From positions 1 to 64,000 of the forward strand of contig JAHQWJ010000009.1 in the NCBI GenBank assembly GCA_029856125.1: a DNA stretch of 64,000 nt, written 5' to 3'. The notes beneath the pieces were generated by a model. The model was not told the origin of the DNA. It did not search any database and worked only from the letters and a program-made list of their open reading frames with translations. The position numbers were made by a program, and so were the translations under genes. Each line of letters opens with the position of its first letter. Position 1 is the stretch's first letter. The stretch is from Promethearchaeia archaeon. GTDB lineage: Archaea; Asgardarchaeota; Lokiarchaeia; Sigyniarchaeales; SOKP01. This document shows positions 44,263-53,675 of this stretch, one piece after another.

Positions 44263-46311
44263 ATGTCGAAGAATGAAATTACTAAATGGGTAATTACTTC
44301 AGCATGGCCCTATGTGAATGCTATACCTCACATAGGGAACATGATTGGAAGCGTCTTGTCCGCCGATGTATTTGCGAGGTTCTGTAGACTAAAGGGGGAT
44401 GATGTTGTATTTGTTTCTGGATCTGATTCTCATGGAACCCCCGTTGCGGTAGCAGCTAAGCAACAAAACATTCCCACGAAGGAATTAGCAATCAAGTATC
44501 ACAACATTATCAAAGAATTATTTGGAAAATGGCAAATCTCCTACGATAACTACACGATTACTCACAATCCAACTCATATCGATTTTGTGCAAAAATTTTA
44601 CCTGGATGTTCAGAAAAATGGATATGTCTTTGAAAAAGATTTAGAAATGCTTTATTGCGAGAATGATAAATTTTTTCTTCCAGATCGATTTGTCGAAGGA
44701 GTTTGCCCTCATTGTGGAGATGAAAACGCAAGAGGAGATCAATGTGATAAATGTCAGAAACTACTCACACCTGTAGAGTTGAAACAACCTCGTTGTGCCA
44801 TATGTGATAAGACTCCTATTCTCCGTAAAACAAAACACTGGTACTTGGATTTTCCTAAATTACAGGATCGACTGAAAGACTTAATAAACCAAAACGTAAT
44901 AATTCCACAAAATGCGCGAAAAATGTGTTTAAACAGCATAGCAGAAGGTATTCCAGAAAGAGCAATTACTAGAGATTTAGAGTGGGGGATCCCTGCGCCT
45001 TTTGAAGGTGCTGATAACAAAAGCATTTATGTTTGGTTTGAAGCAGTATTAGGATATGTTTCAGCGGTAAAAGAGTGGGCTGATAATATTGCTAAAGACG
45101 AGACAAAATACGATTATTTCTGGAAAGATCCAAATACGAGAACAGTCTTTTTTATTGGAAAAGATAATATTATTTTTCATCTAATTGTGTTTCCCGGTCT
45201 ACTTCTAGCTTTCAACGAAGATAAAAGCGATAACGAGAAATTAACACTACCATACAATGTGTCATCTACAGAATTTCTAAATTACGAAAACGAAAAACTT
45301 TCTAAATCAAGAGGAAATGGAATATGGATCGATGAGGCTTTAAAATTAGCTCCTTTGGATTATTGGCGCTTTACATTAGTATATAATCGCCCAGAAACGA
45401 GCGATACTTCATTTTTGTGGTCAGAATTTGAAAACAATATTAATACTTTAAATGATAATATCGGCAACTTTATCCATAGAACGCTAACTTTCATTGATAA
45501 ACAATTTGAAGGAAAAATTCCAAAAAAATTAGAAAATGATGATGTTGATATACAATTCATTGATCGCATAAATTCAATCAGTGAAGAAATCGGTGAAAGT
45601 ATACAGAATTTTAAATTAAGAAAAGCGTTAAGAGATATAGTTAATTTTGGAAAGGAAGGTAATGTTTATCTCAATGACAAAGCCCCTTGGCATTTAATTA
45701 AACAAAATAAGGATGCAGCTGGACACGTATTTAATATATGTGCTCAAGCTGTTTACGCATTCGGAGTTTTATTAAGTCCATTTATTCCTGGATCATCTGA
45801 AAAGATTCTTTCTTATCTGAATGTGCCAAATTCTAAGGATTTAGCTTGGGATAGTATAGATGAAAATGCTATTAGAGAAGGCTTGAAAATTAAAAAACCA
45901 AAGCCATTATTTCAAAAACTTGAGATTGATGATTTAAAAAAACGACTTGAAGAAATTAGAAAAAAGAGTGAAAAAAAAGGTGAGAAAGAGTTGGTGTCAT
46001 ACGAAGATTTTAAGAAACTAGATATTAGAATTGCTGTAATTGATAATGTTGAAAAGGTTCCTAAAGCAGACAAATTGTATAAATTATCTATTTCCTTAGG
46101 GGAAGAAAAGAGAACTTTAGTTGCGGGTTTAGCGGAACAATACAAAATCGAAGAGTTAAAAGGTAAAAGTATTGCTATATTAGCAAATTTAGAACCTAGG
46201 AAATTGAGAGGGATTTTAAGCGAAGGAATGCTTCTTGCAGCTGTAGATGGGAAGAAAGTATCTATCTTAACACCAGATAGAGATATTCCCGCCGGAGCTA
46301 AAATTGAATGA
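44263..46311 (+). CDS. metG: Methionyl-tRNA synthetase with C-terminal tRNA-binding domain
   Basis: 682 residues. HIGH motif is PHIGN (His23) and the KMSKS loop is KLSKS (345-349). The zinc domain has CPHCGDENARGDQCDKCQ and CAICDK. Residues about 580-682 are an EMAPII/Arc1p-type tRNA-binding domain (FKKLDIRIAVIDNVEKVPKADKLYKLSI, LRGILSEGMLLAA). It charges tRNA-Met. The fused C-terminal domain is usual for bacterial and some archaeal enzymes. Confidence 0.95.
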   Translation: MSKNEITKWVITSAWPYVNAIPHIGNMIGSVLSADVFARFCRLKGDDVVFVSGSDSHGTPVAVAAKQQNIPTKELAIKYHNIIKELFGKWQISYDNYTITHNPTHIDFVQKFYLDVQKNGYVFEKDLEMLYCENDKFFLPDRFVEGVCPHCGDENARGDQCDKCQKLLTPVELKQPRCAICDKTPILRKTKHWYLDFPKLQDRLKDLINQNVIIPQNARKMCLNSIAEGIPERAITRDLEWGIPAPFEGADNKSIYVWFEAVLGYVSAVKEWADNIAKDETKYDYFWKDPNTRTVFFIGKDNIIFHLIVFPGLLLAFNEDKSDNEKLTLPYNVSSTEFLNYENEKLSKSRGNGIWIDEALKLAPLDYWRFTLVYNRPETSDTSFLWSEFENNINTLNDNIGNFIHRTLTFIDKQFEGKIPKKLENDDVDIQFIDRINSISEEIGESIQNFKLRKALRDIVNFGKEGNVYLNDKAPWHLIKQNKDAAGHVFNICAQAVYAFGVLLSPFIPGSSEKILSYLNVPNSKDLAWDSIDENAIREGLKIKKPKPLFQKLEIDDLKKRLEEIRKKSEKKGEKELVSYEDFKKLDIRIAVIDNVEKVPKADKLYKLSISLGEEKRTLVAGLAEQYKIEELKGKSIAILANLEPRKLRGILSEGMLLAAVDGKKVSILTPDRDIPAGAKIE

Positions 46312-46312
46312 A

Positions 46313-47557
46313 TTACAGTTTTAGAGAGAATATAGGATTTAGTCGAGCAATAATTTCACCGAGTTCTAATTGAATGGATTTGAGGATAACATCTCTTCCT
46401 CTGTATTCGAATTGTAATTCCTTTACATTTCTCACGATTTTTAATTTTTTTGTATCTTTTTCTAGTTCGCACGCAAAATATCTTTGATACTTGTATTCTA
46501 AAACTTTTTGAACTCTCCTTACATCAGGTAGCATGTATCCTCCACCGTGAGGTAGTACGTCAGCGTTGCTCAGCAAGTCTAGAAGCTCTAAATTTTCAGC
46601 TCTATTGAAAAAATCGTTGTTTCTTAATGCAGTTCTCGAAAAGCTCTTTTTACCCTTCCAAAGATAACAAGCCAAATCGGCGCGTAAGGCAGTAGGGAAA
46701 ATATTAGTGCGAAGGTTGTAGTTTTCTATGTCAGTACAATTACTTCCTAAATACATATTATTAAAATCTTTTAAGAATTGGTGTGGAGTGTTACATATTA
46801 CTTTGTAATCAGGATTAAAAATCTTGCTAGCTATCATTTCTCTCTTCTTATTTGAAAAATGAAGTGCTTTTTTATTAAATTCAAGATATTCAACTGCATC
46901 GGAGTCTAATAATATATGTTGTTTTCCAAAAATTGTCTGTTCTTCAGTAGCACGTTCTTTTAATGACTTCGAAGTGTCAACATACAGACCAATTCCATGC
47001 TTATCGTCGCGAAATTCAGGAGCAGAGCCGTGAATCATGAACATATACGGGGGGAAGTTTGCATCAGATAGGTTCTTCGTTTCAAAACAATTAATAAAGT
47101 GATTAGAAACACCATAATCCCAATTAATTAATATATCATCGTAATATAATTCGGTACTCTTTACAGTGTCTATTTTTTTTATAATGTCGTAAGGATCAGG
47201 TAACTCTTCTAATCCTCCTACTAATAATCCACAACAATTAGGCTTAACATTTAAGAATATTAATTTATCGTCCCCATCTCCCCAATTTAATCTTCCACCA
47301 TACCCTAATCCAGAATTCCAACGGAAATTATTTCTTGAAATCGTCTCATCAGGGGAGGAAATAAAGGTTGCTTTAGGTTTAAAACCGTATTTTTCTTGAA
47401 TAAGATGGAATTGAGCTAAACCATATTTCATGTTTGCTTTACACAGTTTCGAAGCGCCGTCATTCAATCCCGAAGAAAAAATGAATTCTTTTGCCCTCTG
47501 AAGTAAATCTTCCTTTAACAGTTCACCTATTTTATTGGACAATCTAATTGAACCCAT
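46313..47557 (-). CDS. Unrecognised 414-residue protein
   Basis: No family was recognised. Notable stretches are LNWGDGDDKLIFLNVKPNCCGLLVGGLEELPDPYD, MIHGSAPEFRDDKHGIGLYVD and a glycine-rich NADVLPHGGGYMLPDVRRVQKVLEYKYQRYFAC near residue 335. Many conserved-looking Asp, His and Gly residues suggest an enzyme, but I do not assign one. No signal peptide or membrane segment is present. It converges with metG one base after its stop, and it diverges from the gene at 47635. Confidence 0.5.
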   Translation of the reverse strand: MGSIRLSNKIGELLKEDLLQRAKEFIFSSGLNDGASKLCKANMKYGLAQFHLIQEKYGFKPKATFISSPDETISRNNFRWNSGLGYGGRLNWGDGDDKLIFLNVKPNCCGLLVGGLEELPDPYDIIKKIDTVKSTELYYDDILINWDYGVSNHFINCFETKNLSDANFPPYMFMIHGSAPEFRDDKHGIGLYVDTSKSLKERATEEQTIFGKQHILLDSDAVEYLEFNKKALHFSNKKREMIASKIFNPDYKVICNTPHQFLKDFNNMYLGSNCTDIENYNLRTNIFPTALRADLACYLWKGKKSFSRTALRNNDFFNRAENLELLDLLSNADVLPHGGGYMLPDVRRVQKVLEYKYQRYFACELEKDTKKLKIVRNVKELQFEYRGRDVILKSIQLELGEIIARLNPIFSLKL

Positions 47558-47634
47558 ACTAATTATATAGTATTATACTTATACTTATATATACAATCCT
47601 ATCTTTCGTATTAAGGAAAAGCTAACTTGATTCA

Positions 47635-48282
47635 ATGCTAATTATGAGTAATACCGAAAACATTATCATATACGATTCTGTGAAAGGCATAAATTTAGAA
47701 GGAGACTTCCAAGGATCGATAATTACGCGATGCAAGGATGACAACAATTCCATTATTTTCTCAGACAAAGTAAAAATATCCGATTCAGAGGGTATTTTCA
47801 TTAATAATGGCCTCAGAGTTGGATTCGAATTAATTTACGATAAAAAAATAGCATTTTCTCGAAAGATAGAGGCGCAGTGGTACGAGGATTTTGAATCGAT
47901 TGAATATTCAATCTTAATATCAGAAGATCTCATGCAAGTTTACGATGAAGGTCAGTTTTCTGACGCTTTTCCTTACACATTGAACAAGTTAAACACTGCC
48001 GCCCTGTATTTAGACGATTATAAATATGGAATTAATCATCTGGAATTTTTTAGAGAAGAAATGCTCAGGAATCCCGTGTCATTAGTAGGAAATGGTGTTA
48101 TCTTAGCTGATAGGGTAGTAATTGATGAAAGAATAGATCCGGTGTTCTATGATTGTTTGATCGTGGGACGCGATGAAAACGAAAATCTCCTCGTTTCCTT
48201 TGAGCCTTACATGAATGTAAAAAAGTCGTTAACTGATGTGAAATATATTATAATCCTTGGAATTGAAGAATTAAAGCTATAA
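47635..48282 (+). CDS. Unrecognised 215-residue protein, partner of an ATPase
   Basis: Starts at ATG 47635 or the following ATG 47644. The sequence is rich in beta-strands in the first half (SIITRCKDDNNSIIFSDKVKIS, GLRVGFELIYDKKIAFSR) and helical later (LNKLNTAALYLDDYKYGINHLEFFREE), with a strand-rich end (VIDERIDPVFYDCLIVGRD). No domain was identified. It ends 13 bases before the ATPase gene and likely forms an operon and functional pair with it. Confidence 0.55.
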   Translation: MLIMSNTENIIIYDSVKGINLEGDFQGSIITRCKDDNNSIIFSDKVKISDSEGIFINNGLRVGFELIYDKKIAFSRKIEAQWYEDFESIEYSILISEDLMQVYDEGQFSDAFPYTLNKLNTAALYLDDYKYGINHLEFFREEMLRNPVSLVGNGVILADRVVIDERIDPVFYDCLIVGRDENENLLVSFEPYMNVKKSLTDVKYIIILGIEELKL

Positions 48283-48295
48283 GTTTTTTTTAAAC

Positions 48296-49528
48296 ATGAT
48301 ATTATACGAAAATAAAAAAGAATTATTGCTCAATGTAATCAAATGGGGGAATAACCCTTTTAAAAAATTTGTTAGTACGGGTGAGATTAAAGAGGATATA
48401 GATTTAGTTAATTCGAGAATAAGCCTAATTCATAAAATTAAAGAACTAGTAGAAAATGAGACTACTTTTATTCTTCCTATCATTGGAGGTGTAGGTTCTG
48501 GAAAGACCCACCTATTTTGGGCTTTAAGAAATAATCTTTATTATTACAATACGATCTATATTTCACTTGAGTACGTTTATAAAAAGCTTTTTTCTAATAT
48601 TTATTCCGAATTTATAGAAAACCTTGAAATAGAGCCTTTGAAATTTATCATAAATCAATTGTGTGACAAATGGGGTGCATTAGAAAGAAAATTTGGATTC
48701 TTTCATGTCGTAGATATCGAAAAAGTGCAAAAATTCGCTTTCGAACAGCTATCAAATAAATATAACGAAGTAGAACCTGAAACGCTAAAGGACGTGATAA
48801 ATGGAATTACTATCCATCAGTTAGATCCTTATAAAAAAATCGAAGCAGAGAGGTGGTTACTCGGCGAACTAATGGATGCTAAGGAATTATCAACTCTAAA
48901 TCTCACTCACGATCTTCGCAAAGGGAAAAATGCTTATTTAATGCTACAACTTCTCGTTGAAAACTCCAAATCAGGGACAATTTTATTTATAGACGATTTT
49001 GGAAAGATAATTTCAATTATAAGCACACGATCTGAACAAGCCGAGGAGGTTTTCGATCCTAGTTGGTTATATGGAACCGAAGTGTCTCCAAACGATATCG
49101 CTGCTGATAAAATATTTAATAAAATAGTTCAGCTTCAAAAAATTGAGGGTTTGCGTGTAATTATTACTTTGAAATCAAAGGAAGCTTTAGAAGAAATCAG
49201 GACCAAATATAGTGAAAAAAACCCTGAACTTTTATCCTCTATAAGAGAACCACTTTATATTTCGGAATTCAAAGAGGAAGATGTTTTCGAGTTATACAAT
49301 AGTACAATGAGCAAGTTCTATGAAAGCATCGATAATACCGATTTTAGCAAGGCGTTTCAAAACCCTTATTACCCGTTAAATAAGCGTACTATAAAGTATG
49401 TATTTGAAAGAGCTGAAGGTAATCCAAGAGCGATAATAAAATTATTAATAAAAATTTTCAACGAGATAATATATTCAAATGAATCTATTGAAAGCATCCT
49501 CAAAGATTACGAAAATATTAGTAATTAA
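48296..49528 (+). CDS. P-loop ATPase of the AAA/STAND-like type
   Basis: 410 residues. Walker A is GGVGSGKT (64-71). Walker B is ILFIDDFGK around residues 227-235. A long helical insert between them (residues 95-215) is unlike simple AAA modules. The C-terminus (PLNKRTIKYVFERAEGNPRAIIKLLIKIF) resembles the lid/sensor-2 region of ORC- or STAND-type ATPases (EGNPRAI). It forms a pair with the preceding gene. The role is unknown. Confidence 0.65.
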   Translation: MILYENKKELLLNVIKWGNNPFKKFVSTGEIKEDIDLVNSRISLIHKIKELVENETTFILPIIGGVGSGKTHLFWALRNNLYYYNTIYISLEYVYKKLFSNIYSEFIENLEIEPLKFIINQLCDKWGALERKFGFFHVVDIEKVQKFAFEQLSNKYNEVEPETLKDVINGITIHQLDPYKKIEAERWLLGELMDAKELSTLNLTHDLRKGKNAYLMLQLLVENSKSGTILFIDDFGKIISIISTRSEQAEEVFDPSWLYGTEVSPNDIAADKIFNKIVQLQKIEGLRVIITLKSKEALEEIRTKYSEKNPELLSSIREPLYISEFKEEDVFELYNSTMSKFYESIDNTDFSKAFQNPYYPLNKRTIKYVFERAEGNPRAIIKLLIKIFNEIIYSNESIESILKDYENISN

Positions 49529-49534
49529 CTTAAC

Positions 49535-50896
49535 CTAAATATCAGTCTGATTGTTGATTGGCTCGTCGGGGGTATTGTTTTCAGAAACCCTATCTTCTCC
49601 AACAGCTAACTTTTTGTTTTTGAGAAAGTTTTGAAATTCCCAATCGTTTATTTTTTCTAAGTCTAAAGCACCACTGTTAATCAAATAAGACTTAAAATCA
49701 GTTACTATCTCGATTACTTCTTTTTGATTAAACATCTGTTTTAAAATCAATCCGCTCTTCTTTAAGGTGTATTCGGAATAGAACCAATAAAAGAGTATCG
49801 TAATCAATAACACAGCAAAATTAATTACTAAATTAACTTGATATCGATTAGTGTAGGTAGCAGGAATAAAGCCTGCTCCCGTGATCATGACAAGTTGGCC
49901 TTCTATATAAATTAATGTAAAGGCAAAAAGGAAAAACGCTAAATTGTTAGGATTAAAAATACGAAATTTAAAAGTTCTACTTCCTAAGCCTCTTATTACG
50001 AGAATAGCTGTAAATATCATTAATACGATGTCAATAAATGCCCGAAATGCATCGATACCTAATGCAGAGGAAACACTCCTAAATGAATTTATAAAACTAA
50101 AAGAACGATACCAAATAATTAAATATACCAAAACAAAAAAAATTGAAGAAAAAATGTTAGGAGTATTATTATTTATGCTTTTAATATAGAGAAACACCAA
50201 TCTATAGGAAATAAAAAATATCACAATATACATAGCTATATTCCAACCGTTAAACCATATTAGTGAAGAATCTGTCGGAGTTTGAGGCTCAAAATATGAA
50301 AGGAATCCGAAATATGTCACTAACTGAGTCAAGATAGCTATTGAAATTGCTATTATTAAAAAGACAATGCTGATATATTTGTTTCTATTAGAATTTGAAT
50401 CTGATAATACTCTATTATTTACATTAAACGCAATGTCTTCAAAGCTCGTTTTTAAAAAAAAAATTTGAGCTAGATTCCATCCAAAATAAACTAAAATATA
50501 AAAACCTGGAAGTATGTAGTCCCACCCTATAAATTGAATCGGAATTTGATTGGAACCACCAAATAGGAAATACAATGAGATGATAACAAAACTAAAACCT
50601 AATGTCGTTATAAAAATTACTGTTTTATGTTGATCCAAGCTTTCGGAAAAAAGATACGACTCGAATTTGGAAGAAACTCCTATAAACATTAATAATATAA
50701 ATGATAGCGAGAAAACTGTAGCTAAAAATAACCCAATATTGCCTAGAGTAGTGCTACCTAGAAAATAAAACACAATTAAGATAAGAACTTCAATAAAAAA
50801 AAATATAGTGTAGGCAAGATGACTCGGACTAAAAATTTTATGGAAATACTTATCTAGTTTTATCTTGAATTTTGAATCAGATACCGGTTCAGACAT
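49535..50896 (-). CDS. Multipass membrane protein, about 12 helices
   Basis: 453 residues. Hydrophobic segments alternate throughout, for example HLAYTIFFFIEVLILIVFYFLG, IGLFLATVFSLSFILLMFIGV, YISIVFLIIAISIAILTQLVTYFG and LVINFAVLLITILFYWFYSE. The C-terminus is a charged cytoplasmic tail (LDLEKINDWEFQNFLKNKKLAVGEDR). No transporter signature was found. It could be a sensor or channel-type protein. It converges with the ATPase gene (6-base gap). Confidence 0.55.
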   Translation of the reverse strand: MSEPVSDSKFKIKLDKYFHKIFSPSHLAYTIFFFIEVLILIVFYFLGSTTLGNIGLFLATVFSLSFILLMFIGVSSKFESYLFSESLDQHKTVIFITTLGFSFVIISLYFLFGGSNQIPIQFIGWDYILPGFYILVYFGWNLAQIFFLKTSFEDIAFNVNNRVLSDSNSNRNKYISIVFLIIAISIAILTQLVTYFGFLSYFEPQTPTDSSLIWFNGWNIAMYIVIFFISYRLVFLYIKSINNNTPNIFSSIFFVLVYLIIWYRSFSFINSFRSVSSALGIDAFRAFIDIVLMIFTAILVIRGLGSRTFKFRIFNPNNLAFFLFAFTLIYIEGQLVMITGAGFIPATYTNRYQVNLVINFAVLLITILFYWFYSEYTLKKSGLILKQMFNQKEVIEIVTDFKSYLINSGALDLEKINDWEFQNFLKNKKLAVGEDRVSENNTPDEPINNQTDI

Positions 50897-51238
50897 TTGA
50901 AATAAACTCCATCTAATATGAAACAGAAAATTCTATAAAATTTAAATTATGATATGAAAGATATCTTCCTAAAATATAATTTTAACTATATACTATATCT
51001 ACATCGTTTTTATCAAAATAACTACATAAGAATGTGGGGCGATACTTTAACTTATTTTCTTAGACATTTAGCAAGATTTATTAATTTTTGTCAAAAATGT
51101 AAATGATTTGATATTGAGTTGAATAGATAAATTTATATAATTAAATCGTGATAATCTCGTAATAAATCCATTTTTTAAAAAAATTGATTTAATAATTTAC
51201 TACAAAAGTGAAAAACACTTACAAAATTGTGAAATACA
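50897..51238. other. Divergent intergenic region, 342 bases
   Basis: A+T-rich, with AAGTGAAAAACACTT (51206-51220; 5-bp arms, 5-base loop) just before ATG 51239 and a likely TATA sequence ATTTATATAA near 51130. No ORF was seen. Confidence 0.45.
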
Positions 51239-53479
51239 ATGATAAAAATTAAAACTAACAAAAAGAATTTGATAATACTATTGACTTTAGCAATGCTTTT
51301 AAGCGCATCTAGTTTACCGCTTACAGTAAAAGCTAACTCTGTAGATTTACGCACTAACGATCTTACTCCAAAGAGTTCACAAATTATTCCCAGAACGATT
51401 CGAGTGGCAATCTACAATGAACCAAATGTGACACAACCAGGTTACACAAGTGGAAATACATTTACTAATAATTATACAGCTTTGATCTTACTCTTAGAAT
51501 CCGCTGGTGTTGAAGTAACTGAATTAACTGGTGCTGATATATATAATCATAAACTTACAACGGCAGATTTTGATGTATTTATCTTGGTTGACAACGTACC
51601 ACGAGAAAATATAACTAATAATGTGAAAGAATTCTGGTTAGGAGGCGGGGGAATTTTATCATTTGATAGCGCTCTACCTTATTTATGTTACGCGGGGATA
51701 ATTATACCTGAATCAGAAGGAGATGACGGAAGACTTACCTACTGGACTTACCAATCTGGTATTGACCATAATGTTTCAACACGCCATCCTATTACGAAGG
51801 ATTATCAAGTGAATGATAAATATTCAACAGGAATATGGATGAACTATTTTTATTGGAGCGTTGTACAAGGGACATCTGTAGGTTCTGAAATTGTAAAACT
51901 AACAAATAGAGATGGAAACGACGATTATGCTACAGCCGTAGCACTCCGTCGTAGCGATATGGGTGGACCCATAGTTCATTTACCTGGGACAGCAGATATT
52001 ATAGGAATTAATATGAGTAGTTTGATTACGAATGCTATAGATTGGCTCTGTCCAAGACCTAAGGGAAGAATCGTTTATGATTTATCTCATAATCCCCGAT
52101 TAGGTGTTGATAATTGGGACGATTTAACGGCATATCCAGGGTATTACGAAGAATGGCGGAATGAAATAGTTAGTCGAAATTACTTGTTCGATAAACTCTA
52201 TCCATCTTCTTCGGGAAACTTTACTCTATCCCGCCTAAATTCCTACGATTTATTAGTAGTAGTAAGCCCCGATACAAACATAAGCGCATCCGAAGCAACC
52301 ACAGTATCCAATTGGATTAATAACGGCGGAAGTTTATTAGCTCTTGGTGATAATCCAACTGCTGCCAATTTTGATTTAACTGATCAAGAAATAAATAAGC
52401 TATTAACAGGTCGTGATTTAACTCTAAACCTTATTTTTGGTGCTGCGGGTAACGATGACTTAACACCTGTTTCACATCCTACAATTGAAGGATGTAATGA
52501 TTTAGAAATGGGCTCTAGAGGCGCTATTAATTTAACAGGTGACGCTCGTTCCTTATGGGAACTTGGGGGTAATGTTCATATAGCTTGCCAAGATACTGGA
52601 AATGGAAGGATAATCGTGAGTAATGATATGAATTGGTTAGCAGATACAAACATAGGAAATCAAGAAAATCGACAATTCAGTATTAATATAGTTAATTGGT
52701 TAACTTCAGACGACGCGGAAGTACTTCTCTATGTAGACGAACCAGACAGTCCAAACTATTACATAACACCCGTTTCTAATGCTCTTAATGAACTAGGTTT
52801 AAATTTCTACCTAACTTTTGACACGGACTATTTGAATTTATCTCTTAATTTGAATAATTGGGAATTACTTATTATTGACAACCCTTGGCCACCTCTTGGT
52901 GATTCAACTTTGACAACAGTGAATAATTTTGTTAAAGATGGAGGTTGGTTAATTATGTCCACTTACACTGTGAGTTTGGATCCTACTCATTCTCTATGGT
53001 CTAGATTGGGATTTGAGTATGATCAAGCACAACCTGGCAGCTCCTCTCTGTATATATGGAATGCAGCTCATCCAATCTTTAACTTTCCTGTTGATTATGG
53101 TGCAGCTAGATTTGACCCTATTAGAGATTATGGTGATGAAGGTGATCTACTTAGAGTTTATCCAAATGCTACTTCTTTAGCAGGATATACAGTCTCAGAA
53201 ACGGAAAACAATACAAATATAGTTTTAGCAAATGGTGGAAAGACATTATTTAATGGTTACCTTATCGATCAATTTACTGGAGATTATGACGACTCTGCCT
53301 ACACCGATAATTTTGAGTTGTGGATAAACGAAATTACATTTATGTGGGCTCAGATCGTAGCTGAACCTGTAATTGATGGTGGAATTCCTGGATATGATGT
53401 CTATTTGGTGTCTTTTGCAGCAGTCTTTTCAATAGGGATTATAACTATTATTACCTTACGAAAAAAGCGTAAAAATTAA
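51239..53479 (+). CDS. Secreted protein with three GATase-like repeats and C-terminal anchor
   Basis: 746 residues. A signal peptide spans residues 1-32 (LIILLTLAMLLSASSLPLTVKA). Three tandem flavodoxin/GATase1-like modules follow at about 40-275 (IRVAIYNEP, DFDVFILVDNV), 276-490 (GRIVYDLSHNP, YDLLVVVSPDT, NWINNGGSLLALGDN) and 491-710 (AEVLLYVDEPDS, WELLIIDNPW, FVKDGGWLIMS). It ends with GIPGYDVYLVSFAAVFSIGIITIITLRKKRKN, a helix plus basic tail after a Pro-Gly-Tyr motif, like archaeal CTERM sorting signals. Confidence 0.75.
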   Translation: MIKIKTNKKNLIILLTLAMLLSASSLPLTVKANSVDLRTNDLTPKSSQIIPRTIRVAIYNEPNVTQPGYTSGNTFTNNYTALILLLESAGVEVTELTGADIYNHKLTTADFDVFILVDNVPRENITNNVKEFWLGGGGILSFDSALPYLCYAGIIIPESEGDDGRLTYWTYQSGIDHNVSTRHPITKDYQVNDKYSTGIWMNYFYWSVVQGTSVGSEIVKLTNRDGNDDYATAVALRRSDMGGPIVHLPGTADIIGINMSSLITNAIDWLCPRPKGRIVYDLSHNPRLGVDNWDDLTAYPGYYEEWRNEIVSRNYLFDKLYPSSSGNFTLSRLNSYDLLVVVSPDTNISASEATTVSNWINNGGSLLALGDNPTAANFDLTDQEINKLLTGRDLTLNLIFGAAGNDDLTPVSHPTIEGCNDLEMGSRGAINLTGDARSLWELGGNVHIACQDTGNGRIIVSNDMNWLADTNIGNQENRQFSINIVNWLTSDDAEVLLYVDEPDSPNYYITPVSNALNELGLNFYLTFDTDYLNLSLNLNNWELLIIDNPWPPLGDSTLTTVNNFVKDGGWLIMSTYTVSLDPTHSLWSRLGFEYDQAQPGSSSLYIWNAAHPIFNFPVDYGAARFDPIRDYGDEGDLLRVYPNATSLAGYTVSETENNTNIVLANGGKTLFNGYLIDQFTGDYDDSAYTDNFELWINEITFMWAQIVAEPVIDGGIPGYDVYLVSFAAVFSIGIITIITLRKKRKN

Positions 53480-53497
53480 TAAATTCAATATTAAACC

Positions 53498-53510
53498 TTT
53501 TTTTTTTTTT
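53498..53510 (+). terminator. T-tract terminator after the secreted GATase-like gene
   Basis: Thirteen consecutive T residues start 19 bases after the TAA at 53477-53479. It is the longest T-run near a gene end in the window. Confidence 0.55.
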
Positions 53511-53675
53511 ATTTTTAAATATTAAATTGCTAGTACCGAGCAATCCTATGTCTTTAAAAAGAGTTATTCTTGTAAGGCAGAAACATTTTCAAGAAGGAAC
53601 ATAAATTTAAATAAAAAGGTCGCTCATAAATTCTTATTAAATCCAAATTTATTTAATAACAAGTATGTGTAAAAA

